This document shows, in pieces, positions 14,856-23,966 of a stretch of 64,000 nt of DNA; within the stretch, counting starts at the first letter, position 1; every line of letters begins with the position of its first letter. The notes beneath the pieces were generated by a model. It did not search any database, was not told where the DNA came from, and saw nothing but the letters and a program-made list of their open reading frames with translations. The position numbers were made by a program, and so were the translations under genes. The DNA is from Spirochaetia bacterium (GTDB taxonomy: Bacteria > Spirochaetota > Spirochaetia > Sphaerochaetales > Sphaerochaetaceae), in the NCBI GenBank assembly GCA_022482625.1, contig JAKVOU010000001.1:310001-374000 (forward strand), written 5' to 3'.

Positions 14856-15932
14856 TCAGCGCTTGTTGCCGATTTCATTGTTCCACTTGTCAAGTAATCT
14901 TGTCTTGTTGACTTTGTCGCCATCCCAGAGGAAATCAGGTGTGATCGTCTTGATCTGATCCAGTGAAAGTGCCTGCGGATGCTTGACGGCACCGTCTGCA
15001 ACCAGAACGACATACCATTCCGTGAAGGTCTTCTGTGCTACCGGACTGGACAGGATCCAATCATAAAGCTTCTTTGCATTGACTGTATCTTTTCCACCCT
15101 TGACCAGCGACATGGAGGCCAGTTCATAACCGGTACCTTCGGCCGGTGCGTCTATTTCGATATTTGCTCCTGCAACCTTGAGCTTTACCTGGTCATGTGC
15201 AAAGCCGAGGGCAATTGGAATCTCTCCTGTTGCAACGCTCTTGCCAGGTGCAGATCCACTCTTGGTGTATTGGTCAATGTTCTTGTCCAGTTTTTTCATA
15301 TACTCAATCATGGCGTCTTCATCTTCATTGAAGATATAGCGAAGGGTAGTCAGCACCGTATAAGCCGTTCCTGAAGTATTCGGGTTTGCCATCCTGACAT
15401 AACCTTTATATTCCGGTTTGATCAAGTCTGCCCAGCTCTTGGGAGGGGTAAGCCCCAGTTCCTTTGCACGGTCAAGGTTCGTGACGATGGTAAGCGGTCC
15501 GACATACAGGCCGATCCAATAATGGTCGGGATCCTTGTATTTTGCAGGAGTCTTTGAAGCATAGCGGCTGACATACGGAGTGGTCAGACCCTTTGTCTTT
15601 GCCGTAATGTGATCCAATCCGACACCGCCTACCCAAATCGATGCCTGAGGGTTTTCCTTTTCAGCATCAAGCCTTGCAACACATTCGCCGCCTGACAATC
15701 TGACGAAGTTTACCTTTATACCTGTTTCCTGCTCAAACTGCTGGAACAGTTTTGCTGCAAGCGGTTCTTCCAGCGTTGTATAGGCATTGACGCTTTCTCC
15801 GCTTTCCTTTGCCGGTGCAGAAGCAGGTTGCCCTGCTGGCTGTGGTGCCTGTTGAGTCTCACTTGCTCCATTTGCAAAGGCAAAAACTGCTGCTAGGGCA
15901 AGTACAAGCAGCGTTGAAATACATTTTTTCAT
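14856..15932 (-). CDS. Periplasmic binding protein of an iron(III)-type ABC importer
   Basis: 358 residues. The signal peptide is Met-Lys-Lys-Cys...Ala-Val-Phe-Ala-Phe-Ala followed by Asn-Gly-Ala-Ser-Glu and a Pro/Gln/Ala-rich linker. The mature part is a family-1 bacterial binding protein of the FbpA/FutA/AfuA type: Gln-Phe-Glu-Gln-Glu-Thr-Gly-Ile-Lys-Val, Ala-Ser-Ile-Trp-Val-Gly-Gly, Pro-Lys-Ser-Trp-Ala-Asp-Leu, and Asn-Pro-Asn-Thr-Ser-Gly-Thr-Ala-Tyr-Thr, which matches the GT-rich ligand-contact loop. AGGGAGG precedes the ATG. First gene of the three-gene operon; ligand inferred, not proven. Confidence 0.88.
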   Translation of the reverse strand: MKKCISTLLVLALAAVFAFANGASETQQAPQPAGQPASAPAKESGESVNAYTTLEEPLAAKLFQQFEQETGIKVNFVRLSGGECVARLDAEKENPQASIWVGGVGLDHITAKTKGLTTPYVSRYASKTPAKYKDPDHYWIGLYVGPLTIVTNLDRAKELGLTPPKSWADLIKPEYKGYVRMANPNTSGTAYTVLTTLRYIFNEDEDAMIEYMKKLDKNIDQYTKSGSAPGKSVATGEIPIALGFAHDQVKLKVAGANIEIDAPAEGTGYELASMSLVKGGKDTVNAKKLYDWILSSPVAQKTFTEWYVVLVADGAVKHPQALSLDQIKTITPDFLWDGDKVNKTRLLDKWNNEIGNKR

Positions 15933-15957
15933 ATAATCCTCCCTTTTGTAGATAAGT

Positions 15958-15976
15958 CAATGATTTATGGTCATTG
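15958..15976. promoter_or_regulatory. Palindrome at the transcription start of the iron-type ABC operon
   Basis: CAATGA (15958-15963), TTTATGG, TCATTG (15971-15976): perfect 6-bp arms with a 7-nt centre. It covers the predicted +1 region of the minus-strand promoter, a repressor-like position. The arms recall a Fur box half (AATGA/TCATT), but the centre is 7 rather than 3 nt. Confidence 0.5.
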
Positions 15977-15982
15977 TTTTCC

Positions 15983-16011
15983 AGAATAAATCCACCAAAG
16001 TGATTTGTAAA
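15983..16011 (-). promoter_or_regulatory. Putative promoter of the iron-type ABC operon
   Basis: On the minus strand TTTACA (16011-16006), a 17-nt spacer, and TATTCT (15988-15983). The leader would be about 45 nt with AGGGAGG before the ATG. Confidence 0.6.
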
Positions 16012-16054
16012 GAGAAAAAAATACGAAAAATAGTCAAATAATACATATATCAAG

Positions 16055-16092
16055 AAAAAACGCAAGCAAGTAAGGTTTTCCGGTTTACTTGC
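16055..16092 (-). terminator. Terminator overlapping the stop codon of the dehydratase-family gene
   Basis: On the minus strand GCAAGTAA (16092-16085), whose TAA is the stop codon, pairs with TTACTTGC (16073-16066), and six T follow (16060-16055). The hairpin therefore includes the end of the coding sequence. Confidence 0.75.
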
Positions 16093-17344
16093 GCTTGTTT
16101 TCGCGTGCTATGGAAAGCATGAGTTTGATACGGTTCTCTTGGTTTACGACTGTTGCAGACGGGTCATAATCAATAGGAACGATATTTATATCCTTTGCTA
16201 CTGCACTGACACTTCTGATCATGCCTTTTGCAACGATATGGTTGGGAAGGCAACCGAATGGCTGTGCGCAGACGATGTTGTTGTATCCGAGTTCTGCAAG
16301 TTCAAGCATTTCACTTGAAAGCAGCCAGCCTTCGCCCATCTTGACTCCCTTGTCGATGATTGAGGAGGAAAGTCTTTTCATATGGGCAAAGCCCTTTGGC
16401 AGGACAAACTTGTCAGTCACGTCACCGACATTGGTATAGACCATCTTTTCCAGTTGCTCCGCTATGTAGAGGATAAGGCTGGAGAAAGGCTGCTTGAACC
16501 GGCGTTTGAGACCTCCATAATACTTGACATCCCATTTGCCGTTTTCAAGGCTATACATAAAGAAACCCAAGAGGGAAGGTATCATGACTTCACATCCCTG
16601 TTCTTCCAGAAGGTCCTGGAGATGGTTGTTACCCAACGGGGCAAACTTGATGAAGATTTCCCCGACGATTCCGACTTTGACCTTGTCTTCCTTTTTGCTG
16701 GGAATTGATGCAAAATCCTTTGCGATGGCAATGATATTGTGCTTCATTGCCCAGCCTATATAACCATGGTTTTCACTGAAGCGCTGGCTGAGATATTTGA
16801 CCCACTGTTCGATATGCCGGTTTGTTTCCCCTGCATCGGTTTCATAGGGGCGGACTTGATTGGCAAGCAGGGTAATCAGATCCCCATAGACAATGCCTGC
16901 AAAAGCCTGCAAGAGCATTTTGGACGTCATCCGGAATCCAGGGTTCTTTTCCAAGCCGAAGGAAAGGGAGATGACAGGGATATAAGCCATGTCGGCCCGT
17001 TCAAGTGCCTTTCTCAGCAGGAAAATATAGTTGCTTGCCCTGCATCCTCCTCCTGTCTGCGTGATGACCAATGCAATCTTATGCTTGTCATATTTGCCGC
17101 TCTGCACGGCGTCAATCATCTGTCCGATGACCAGCTGTGCCGGATAGCACATATCATTATGAACATATTTCAGCCCCTGCCTGATCACGTTCGGACCTTC
17201 ATTGAGTAGCAGTTCAGCCTTGTAGCCGTTGTTCTGGAATACTTCCCGTATGATCTTGAAATGTATCGGCAGCATGTTCGGCAACAGGAGCGTATAGCTT
17301 TTCCTCATCTCCTTTGTAAATGGCACACGTGGTATTTCAGCCAT
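16085..17344 (-). CDS. 2-hydroxyacyl-CoA dehydratase-superfamily protein (partner of the double activase)
   Basis: 419 residues. Cys-containing motifs sit where this superfamily binds iron-sulfur clusters: His-Asn-Asp-Met-Cys-Tyr-Pro-Ala near 63, Gln-Thr-Gly-Gly-Gly-Cys-Arg-Ala near 96, and Cys-Ala-Gln-Pro-Phe-Gly-Cys-Leu-Pro-Asn-His near 363-373. This is the part that forms the C-terminal domain of the giant (~1,400-residue) activase-related proteins of anaerobes. The 17337-20264 gene supplies the rest, and the two overlap by 8 nt, so coupled translation should give a 1:1 complex. The family includes double-cubane-cluster enzymes that reduce small molecules, besides true dehydratases; the substrate is unknown. 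Confidence 0.78.
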   Translation of the reverse strand: MAEIPRVPFTKEMRKSYTLLLPNMLPIHFKIIREVFQNNGYKAELLLNEGPNVIRQGLKYVHNDMCYPAQLVIGQMIDAVQSGKYDKHKIALVITQTGGGCRASNYIFLLRKALERADMAYIPVISLSFGLEKNPGFRMTSKMLLQAFAGIVYGDLITLLANQVRPYETDAGETNRHIEQWVKYLSQRFSENHGYIGWAMKHNIIAIAKDFASIPSKKEDKVKVGIVGEIFIKFAPLGNNHLQDLLEEQGCEVMIPSLLGFFMYSLENGKWDVKYYGGLKRRFKQPFSSLILYIAEQLEKMVYTNVGDVTDKFVLPKGFAHMKRLSSSIIDKGVKMGEGWLLSSEMLELAELGYNNIVCAQPFGCLPNHIVAKGMIRSVSAVAKDINIVPIDYDPSATVVNQENRIKLMLSIARENKRK

Positions 17345-20264
17345 TGTTGTCCTCCTTCAATGCTGCCAGAAGACTTCTGATCCTGATCCTGACAGAACCA
17401 AGGTTTGCAATCTCATCAATCTTGAGCTGAGTGTAAATCTTGTCTTTTTCCCTGAGGATGGATTTTACTTCATCGGTAGTAACGGCATCAAGTCCACATC
17501 CGAAGGATACGAGCTGGATGACCTGCATGTCGTCCTGTGTATTTACGAACCTTGCTGCATCATACATCCTTGCATGATAGGTCCACTGGTTGAGAACCAG
17601 CCTTTTTTCCTTGTCCATGAGGTAAGAAAGGGAATCTTCACTGACGATGGAGCATCCCAGCTGAAGGATCAGATCATCAATGCCATGGTTGATTTCCGGG
17701 TCAATGTGGTATGGCCTTCCGCACAGTACGATGATCGGGCGATGCTTTGCCCTGGCAAGCTCTACGATTTCCTTTCCTTTTTTCGAAACGGCTTTCCTAT
17801 AGTCTTCCAGAGCCTGATAAGCAGCCTTTGTAGCCTTTGAAATCTGGGCAGGGGTAAAATGCCCAAGTGGGGCAAGCACTATATGGATCCGTTTCTTGAA
17901 TATCCTCTTGTCGGCTATGCTGACAAAACCATGGAGGTAGGTGACGTCTCCTTCCATGATTGCCTTTGTATTGTTATGGATGACCTCAGGATAATAGCCC
18001 ACAACAGGGCAGTTGAAGTTGTTGTCACCTTTGTTTTCATTGATATTGTAGGAAGAGGAAGGGTAGAAGATGGCATCTACTTTCTCATCGATAAGTTCCT
18101 GGATGTGTCCATGGACCAATTTTGCAGGATAACAGACAGTATCACTTGGAATCTGGTTCTGTCCCTTGAGATAGGTTTTCCTCGTGGAAAAAGGAGTCAG
18201 TTTGACCGTATATCCCAGACTGGTGAAGAATGCATGGTAAAAAGGTGCAAGTTCTACCATGGAAAGGGCAAGAGGCAGTCCGATTGTCTTTCCTCTGGAA
18301 CCTTCGACAGGGACAAGCTGAGAAATATATTGTCTCTTGTAGGCATACATGTTGTAGTTTTCCTTGTCGGTGATATATGCCTTTGGATTGACGATCTTTT
18401 CACAACGGTTGCCGCTGATCAGCTTCCTTCCGCCTGGAAAAGTATTGACAGTCAGCTGGCAATGGTTCGTACAGCCGTTGCAGGTCATGGTCCGGGAGGT
18501 ATGCTTGAAATGTGCAAGTTCCTCCAAAGTTGGCAGCGTCGTCGGTACATCGTCCAGGTGGTCCATCTGCTTGGCATAGAGCGCACAGCCGAAGGCTCCC
18601 ATCAGACCTGCCTGCTTGGGACGGGTGACTTTCACACCAAGTTCCTGTTCGAATGAGCGTAGTACCGCATCGTTGAGGAATGTACCGCCCTGTACGACGA
18701 TATGCTTGCCTAGGCTTGTTGCATCCGTGCAACGGATTACCTTATAGAGAGCATTCTTGACGACGCTGATGGCCAGGCCAGCGAAGATATCGCTGATCTT
18801 TGCACCGTCTTTCTGTGCCTGCTTGACGCTCGAATTCATGAAGACCGTGCATCTGGAGCCAAGGTCGACCGGAGCCTTGGACTGCAGGGCAAGCCGGGAG
18901 GCTTCTTCCGTCGAGTAACCCAAAGCCTGGAAAAATGTCTGAAGGAATGAACCGCAACCGGAAGAACATGCTTCATTGAGGAAGATGTCATCGATGACAC
19001 CGTCTACGATCTTGAAACATTTGATATCCTGCCCGCCGATATCAATGATGAAATCAGTATCCTTGTCAAAATGCTTTGCAGCCTTATAGTGGGCCACTGT
19101 CTCGACAAGGGAATATTCCAGGTTGAATGCCTGTTTGATGAGGGCTTCGCCATAGCCGGTAGAACAGCCTTTCCTAAGGTTGATATCGGGATATGTGCTC
19201 ATGAACGTGGTAAGGAATTCCCTGACAGCTTCTATGGGATTTCCCTTGTTGCCTTGGTATCGTGTATAAAGCAAGCGGTCCTCTGTATCGGTAATACAAA
19301 GCTTTATGGTAGTCGATCCGCTGTCGATACCAAGGTAGGCATCACCTTTATAAGAAACTGGGGAAGCCGTCTGAAGGGATGCACCTGCATGGTCCTGCCG
19401 GAATTTTTCGAGTTCTGCCTCATCCCTGAACAATGGGGGAATTGATTTGTACTGGCAGATCTTTTCGTCATTCGTCAGCTTGACCTTCAGTTTTTCAAGG
19501 TCAAAGGCCTGGTCGGCTACCATGGCAGAACCAAGTGCCACATAGTAAAGGGAATGGGCAGGGCAGGTCCCTTCCGTACCGATTGTCTGGTCAAAGCATG
19601 AACGCAGCTCACTCATGAAGGTAAGAGGGCCCCCGAGATAGACGACATTCCCCTCAATCGGCCTTCCTTGGGCAAGGCCCGCTATTGACTGATTGACGAC
19701 GGCCTGGAAGATTGACCGTACGATGTCGCTTTTCTCAGCTCCCTGGTTGATCAGAGGCTGGACATCACCTTTTGCAAAGACACCACATCGGCTTGCAATC
19801 GTATAGGTCTGTGTGGCATGCTTTGCATATTCGTTCAGTTCTTCCGTCTTCAGATCCAGCAGGGTCGCCATCTGGTCAATGAAGCTTCCCGTGCCACCGG
19901 CACAGGTCCCGTTCATACGTACCTCAAGATTTCCCTTCAAAAACAATATCTTTGCATCTTCTCCGCCCAGTTCTATGACAACGTCGGTATCCGGCAGGTT
20001 CTTAAGCACGGCAATCCTCGTCGCATAGACTTCCTGGACAAATGGGATACCAAGCCTGCCTGCCATTCCCATGCCGGCAGAGCCTGACATTGACAGCAGA
20101 ACTTCCTTTCCACCGAGATAAGGTTTTGCCATGTCAAAAAGTTCAATCGTAGTTTCCTGGATTTGGGAAAGATGACGTCTATATGTTTCAAATATAATTT
20201 TGTTGTCTGCATCAAGTAAAACGCATTTAATCGTGGTTGAGCCGATGTCAAGGCCAAGCTTCAC
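17337..20264 (-). CDS. Double-activase protein: two BcrAD/BadFG ATPase domains plus DUF2229-type domain
   Basis: 975 residues. GTG 20264 has AGGAGG 7 nt upstream and puts the phosphate-1 loop at residue 6; a longer frame starting at 20342 has no such support. Activase 1 carries Gly-Leu-Asp-Ile-Gly-Ser-Thr-Thr and the Cys pair in Gly-Thr-Cys-Ala-Gly-Gly-Thr-Gly and Ala-Ser-Arg-Cys-Gly-Val. Activase 2 begins near residue 310 (Gly-Ile-Asp-Ser-Gly-Ser-Thr-Thr) with Glu-Ala-Cys-Ser-Ser-Gly-Cys and Gly-Ser-Arg-Cys-Thr-Val. Near 595-622 a Cys-x2-Cys-x3-Cys...Cys set suggests another cluster, followed by the DUF2229-like region. Two activase units in one chain could hold the bridging [4Fe-4S] cluster intramolecularly. 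Likely job: ATP-driven delivery of low-potential electrons to the coupled partner. Confidence 0.8.
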   Translation of the reverse strand: MKLGLDIGSTTIKCVLLDADNKIIFETYRRHLSQIQETTIELFDMAKPYLGGKEVLLSMSGSAGMGMAGRLGIPFVQEVYATRIAVLKNLPDTDVVIELGGEDAKILFLKGNLEVRMNGTCAGGTGSFIDQMATLLDLKTEELNEYAKHATQTYTIASRCGVFAKGDVQPLINQGAEKSDIVRSIFQAVVNQSIAGLAQGRPIEGNVVYLGGPLTFMSELRSCFDQTIGTEGTCPAHSLYYVALGSAMVADQAFDLEKLKVKLTNDEKICQYKSIPPLFRDEAELEKFRQDHAGASLQTASPVSYKGDAYLGIDSGSTTIKLCITDTEDRLLYTRYQGNKGNPIEAVREFLTTFMSTYPDINLRKGCSTGYGEALIKQAFNLEYSLVETVAHYKAAKHFDKDTDFIIDIGGQDIKCFKIVDGVIDDIFLNEACSSGCGSFLQTFFQALGYSTEEASRLALQSKAPVDLGSRCTVFMNSSVKQAQKDGAKISDIFAGLAISVVKNALYKVIRCTDATSLGKHIVVQGGTFLNDAVLRSFEQELGVKVTRPKQAGLMGAFGCALYAKQMDHLDDVPTTLPTLEELAHFKHTSRTMTCNGCTNHCQLTVNTFPGGRKLISGNRCEKIVNPKAYITDKENYNMYAYKRQYISQLVPVEGSRGKTIGLPLALSMVELAPFYHAFFTSLGYTVKLTPFSTRKTYLKGQNQIPSDTVCYPAKLVHGHIQELIDEKVDAIFYPSSSYNINENKGDNNFNCPVVGYYPEVIHNNTKAIMEGDVTYLHGFVSIADKRIFKKRIHIVLAPLGHFTPAQISKATKAAYQALEDYRKAVSKKGKEIVELARAKHRPIIVLCGRPYHIDPEINHGIDDLILQLGCSIVSEDSLSYLMDKEKRLVLNQWTYHARMYDAARFVNTQDDMQVIQLVSFGCGLDAVTTDEVKSILREKDKIYTQLKIDEIANLGSVRIRIRSLLAALKEDNNG

Positions 20265-20443
20265 TACCGTTCCTCCTGAGTGTACTATCCGAAGTACAGT
20301 GTTGTTATTCTGCAGTTTTTGCTCATTTTTCTCAATAGGCAAAAGATACTATTTACGCAACACTTCAAAAGTGTGGTAAGAAGATTGTAAAATATCCTTG
20401 CCCGAAGCTTCCTTTTTCCAAAGGGTTATTCTATAGTTGCCAC

Positions 20444-23116
20444 ATGAAAATCAAATCACTTACACTTTTGTTGCTTTGCCTGTGTCTTGGAACCACAGCG
20501 TTGCAGGCAAGCATCTATGAAAAACCAAAACAATTGTATACGGTGCACACTGACCATTTCGATATTATTTTCCCTTCTGAATGTGCGCCATCGGCCCTTT
20601 TGCTGGCAAAGGACGGTGACAGGATCTATGAGAAAATCGAACAGGAAACGGGATTGTATAGGAATTTGCATTTTCCACTTGTGCTGACAGCCGATACCCA
20701 GCAGCTGAATGCCTATTTTACATCTGCCTATACACCTCGGATCGTACTGTATGATACGCCTGCAACAGGCAGTGACCTCGATGTCTTTTCACAACCGTTG
20801 CTTTCTACATTCAAACATGAATTGACCCATGCCATTTCGCTTACTTCGGATGACTTGATTTCACTCCTGACCAACCATACCTTCAGCATCTATGATATAA
20901 ATGCCACTCCGGCTCTGATGGAAGGTATAAGTGTCAGCGAGGAAAGTTGGGAGGGGGAAGGAAGGGTCAATGATCCTTTCTTCAACCAGCTTCTGCTTCA
21001 GTCCAAGCTGGAAGGCAAGCTTCCTGGTTGGCATGACATACAAGGAGCAGCAGATCGTCCCTATACCATTTCTACCGATTACTATACCTGGGGCGGTGCC
21101 TTTACCTATTACCTGCGAACAACCTATGGACAACAGGCTTATGCAACCTATTGGAACAGCCTAGGCAGATTCTACCTGTGGGTTCCTTTTCTGCCCGGCC
21201 CGTTTGAAAAAGCATACGGTATGAGCATCGGGAAAGCCTGGGACAATTTCCTTGCTACCATTCCGACAGTCGCTGTCGATGATACCATTCCTGCCACGGA
21301 TATTGCCAAAGGCAGGTACTATTCCCTTGCAATGTATGATGGCAGTCCTTGTACGATCGATGCCTCAAAAGAAGCCTTGGTCAGCATTTCGGACAAAAGA
21401 AAGACAAAAAAACTGTTGGGTGACATAGAAAGATATGAGCAGCTGACCTATGCGGACGGAAAGGTCGTTTCCAATGGTTACGTGCCTGACCAGATGGCAA
21501 AGACGCGTTTTGTCACTCTTTCTGCAGAAGGTTCTTCTTTCCATAGGACAGACGGTTTCCGGTTGGCAGTTCCTTTCCATAAAGGCTATGCAGGACTGGG
21601 GAACAAAGGCAGTACGACCTGGCTTTCTTTCCGGGATTCAGATGGAAAGGAATACAGGCAGGCAAGATTGTGCAAGGGCGAGCAGGTCAGGTGTATCGGG
21701 GTCTGGGATGACAAGCTTGTACTGCTATCGCATCTTGCTGACGGAAGGAGACTTGTCTCTTATCTTGATGCAGAAGGAAATCGGAAAGGATGGTACCTCC
21801 CGGCTGACCTTGTAATTTCCCAGTTCAGCATTGATTCCGGAAAGCTTTACATGAGCTATGGTGTCAACGGTAACCTGCCTAGGTTGTGTTGGTTCGACCT
21901 CTCGGACGGGACGCTTACCCTTATGCTGCACAATATAAGCGGCGGTGTCTGCAACCCTGTCGGGACAGGGGACAAGGTATATTTTCTCAGGAAAATGACA
22001 GACGGGTCAATCCTTTCTTCCATGGATCTTTCCGCAGTCGGCCCGACTGAGCAGCGTCACTTGCAGTTGCAGGATATCGCAGTCGAACCTGCAGGTACAT
22101 CTGCCATGGATGAACTTAAGGAAGACTATGAAGTGTGCAACTATAATCCTCTGCCGTATCTTGCAAAGGGATTGCTGTTGCCTTCCATGCAATCGAGCGA
22201 CGGGATCCTGCAGATAGGCTTGGATTTCACGTCACTGGAACCGACGGAAACCGTCTCCATGGAATTGTCCGGAATGGCTGCCTTGGATGCTGATGATGCT
22301 TCGCTGAGAGGATTTACACAAAAAATTGCATTCGGCGGACAGACAGGCAACCGGTCCTGGAATACCAGTTACACCTACAAGCAGCTTGACGAGAAGAAAA
22401 CACACACATTGGATTTCTCTTTCTGTTTGCCTCGATATTTCAATACCAATTCCGTCTTGGCACTTTTCCCATCGGTAACATCAAAAATAACAGAAACGGA
22501 AGGGGTAACCTCCGGGACTGTGACGTTTGACTCACAACTGGAATATATCCATCGCCATCATGATGGACTGGGAGCTTTTGCCTACCGTGGCTATACGGTC
22601 TTCGGGGAAATCAGCACCCGGCAGGATGCCTTTGACCTGTCCGACAATCAGAACTATGGAATAGCCGGAGGATTGTCTCTGAGATTTCCACGACTGCTGC
22701 CGTTTGACAGTACGGAGTTTACCTATAACCTTCCTGTTTCACTAGGAGCGAGGGAATACTATACGGTTGAAAAAGGCTGGTGGAATTCGCTTTCTGTTTC
22801 TACCGTATTGTTCTCAAAGGAGATCCAGAAGCCGTTTTGTACACCTGTCTTTGTCAGGAGATTCCATATTGATGCCATGGCCAGGTTCTATTCGAAGCAA
22901 GTAGATCTGAGTGACTATTACGCAGAGGCGTTTCCTGATAGTACTTTTGCAGACCGTTTGCTTGATATTGAAGCCATGTTCGATATTGCTCCGAATGTAA
23001 CGGCACTGACGGGCAGCGGCCTGTCTGTAGGACTTGGAATCTGCTGGTATTGGAACGATGGAGTTCCTGCCGATGAGCCTGCAGTCTATCTGTCATCAGG
23101 TTTGATTTCTCTGTAG
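20444..23116 (+). CDS. Exported HELTH metallopeptidase-like protein, probable outer-membrane protein
   Basis: 890 residues. A signal peptide (1-22) is followed by a peptidase-MA-like domain with zinc motif H125-E126-L-T-H129 and a downstream Ala-Leu-Met-Glu-Gly (E160) as candidate third ligand. The middle (about 280-560) is rich in short beta strands and Asp-Gly turns and may be a propeller. The last ~280 residues consist of alternating amphipathic strands ending in Ser-Ser-Gly-Leu-Ile-Ser-Leu, as expected of an outer-membrane barrel. Surface protease or envelope-assembly factor are both possible. TATAGT at 20432-20437 lies 6 nt before the ATG and no Shine-Dalgarno box is visible. Confidence 0.68.
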   Translation: MKIKSLTLLLLCLCLGTTALQASIYEKPKQLYTVHTDHFDIIFPSECAPSALLLAKDGDRIYEKIEQETGLYRNLHFPLVLTADTQQLNAYFTSAYTPRIVLYDTPATGSDLDVFSQPLLSTFKHELTHAISLTSDDLISLLTNHTFSIYDINATPALMEGISVSEESWEGEGRVNDPFFNQLLLQSKLEGKLPGWHDIQGAADRPYTISTDYYTWGGAFTYYLRTTYGQQAYATYWNSLGRFYLWVPFLPGPFEKAYGMSIGKAWDNFLATIPTVAVDDTIPATDIAKGRYYSLAMYDGSPCTIDASKEALVSISDKRKTKKLLGDIERYEQLTYADGKVVSNGYVPDQMAKTRFVTLSAEGSSFHRTDGFRLAVPFHKGYAGLGNKGSTTWLSFRDSDGKEYRQARLCKGEQVRCIGVWDDKLVLLSHLADGRRLVSYLDAEGNRKGWYLPADLVISQFSIDSGKLYMSYGVNGNLPRLCWFDLSDGTLTLMLHNISGGVCNPVGTGDKVYFLRKMTDGSILSSMDLSAVGPTEQRHLQLQDIAVEPAGTSAMDELKEDYEVCNYNPLPYLAKGLLLPSMQSSDGILQIGLDFTSLEPTETVSMELSGMAALDADDASLRGFTQKIAFGGQTGNRSWNTSYTYKQLDEKKTHTLDFSFCLPRYFNTNSVLALFPSVTSKITETEGVTSGTVTFDSQLEYIHRHHDGLGAFAYRGYTVFGEISTRQDAFDLSDNQNYGIAGGLSLRFPRLLPFDSTEFTYNLPVSLGAREYYTVEKGWWNSLSVSTVLFSKEIQKPFCTPVFVRRFHIDAMARFYSKQVDLSDYYAEAFPDSTFADRLLDIEAMFDIAPNVTALTGSGLSVGLGICWYWNDGVPADEPAVYLSSGLISL

Positions 23117-23171
23117 TTTTCCACAACAAGTTTCACTGTTTCTTCAGTTATCTGTATGTAATCTCAGATAA

Positions 23172-23966
23172 ATGAAGGAAACAGTTGTGACGACGGATAC
23201 AATAAGACAGATAGAAAAGGCAGTGGTTGTTTCGAAGCAACAAAGGATAGCAGACAAAGCCTTTTATCTTGGTGCCAGATTCAGGGAACTGGACTGGACG
23301 GGTATGCAAAATTATAGGGTATGGGCATACTGTACCCAGATCAAGGCAATGCTTGGCGGCGATGACCGTCTGTACTCGTATCCGGCTCTACGACAGGCTG
23401 TAGAAACTTCAATTTGCATGGATAAGCTGGCAGAAAACGGGACCGTGTACGTGCTGATGGATTTTTTCCAGCAACTGTCTTTGGGAAAACTTTCCGCCTG
23501 CCATGGCAGGGAACCGATACTCTATGGCATATATGCCGATCTGGTACATGCACATCAGCGTCCGTATTCACCGGTCATTGCAAAGGAGCTGGAAGCATTG
23601 CTTTGTGGGACAGCTATCGACAGCAGTTATATCTGTTCAGGCGGTTTCCAGCGGATGCTCAAGGACAGGATGCTGTTTTGGCCGATAGAAACGACTGTTT
23701 CATTGCTTGCTTATCAGCTGGTGCTGCCTGCCGTATTCCATGGCTTCTGCCCGCTGGTTCCGCTTGATGACGGTATGGGCCTTGAGCTTGCCTTGGACAG
23801 GGCCCGTAAACATCTGTCGCGGCTGCGGACAGTTTCCTCGGCTGTTGCAAAGACAGATATCCATTGCCTTTCGGACTGCTTTTGCATTGATCCCTTTTGT
23901 CAGGAAACTCGGCAGGAAAGCAAAACAGCTTTCATACGGCAGCAGGTTGCTGTCAATGAAGCTTGA
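23172..23966 (+). CDS. Hypothetical protein
   Basis: 264 residues, no signal peptide, mostly helical by eye, with several Cys (Tyr-Cys-Thr near 55; Cys-Leu-Ser-Asp-Cys-Phe-Cys-Ile-Asp-Pro-Phe-Cys near 237-248). I do not recognise it. The terminal Cys cluster could bind a metal. It starts 55 nt after the HELTH gene and overlaps the convergent thiI gene by 14 nt. The continuous frame with ordinary codon use argues that it is real. Confidence 0.6.
   Translation: MKETVVTTDTIRQIEKAVVVSKQQRIADKAFYLGARFRELDWTGMQNYRVWAYCTQIKAMLGGDDRLYSYPALRQAVETSICMDKLAENGTVYVLMDFFQQLSLGKLSACHGREPILYGIYADLVHAHQRPYSPVIAKELEALLCGTAIDSSYICSGGFQRMLKDRMLFWPIETTVSLLAYQLVLPAVFHGFCPLVPLDDGMGLELALDRARKHLSRLRTVSSAVAKTDIHCLSDCFCIDPFCQETRQESKTAFIRQQVAVNEA

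Noticed and set aside
15958-15976. Classical Fur box at the iron-type operon
   Set aside because: The arms fit but the centre is 7 nt rather than 3, so it does not match the 19-bp consensus; kept only as an unnamed palindrome.
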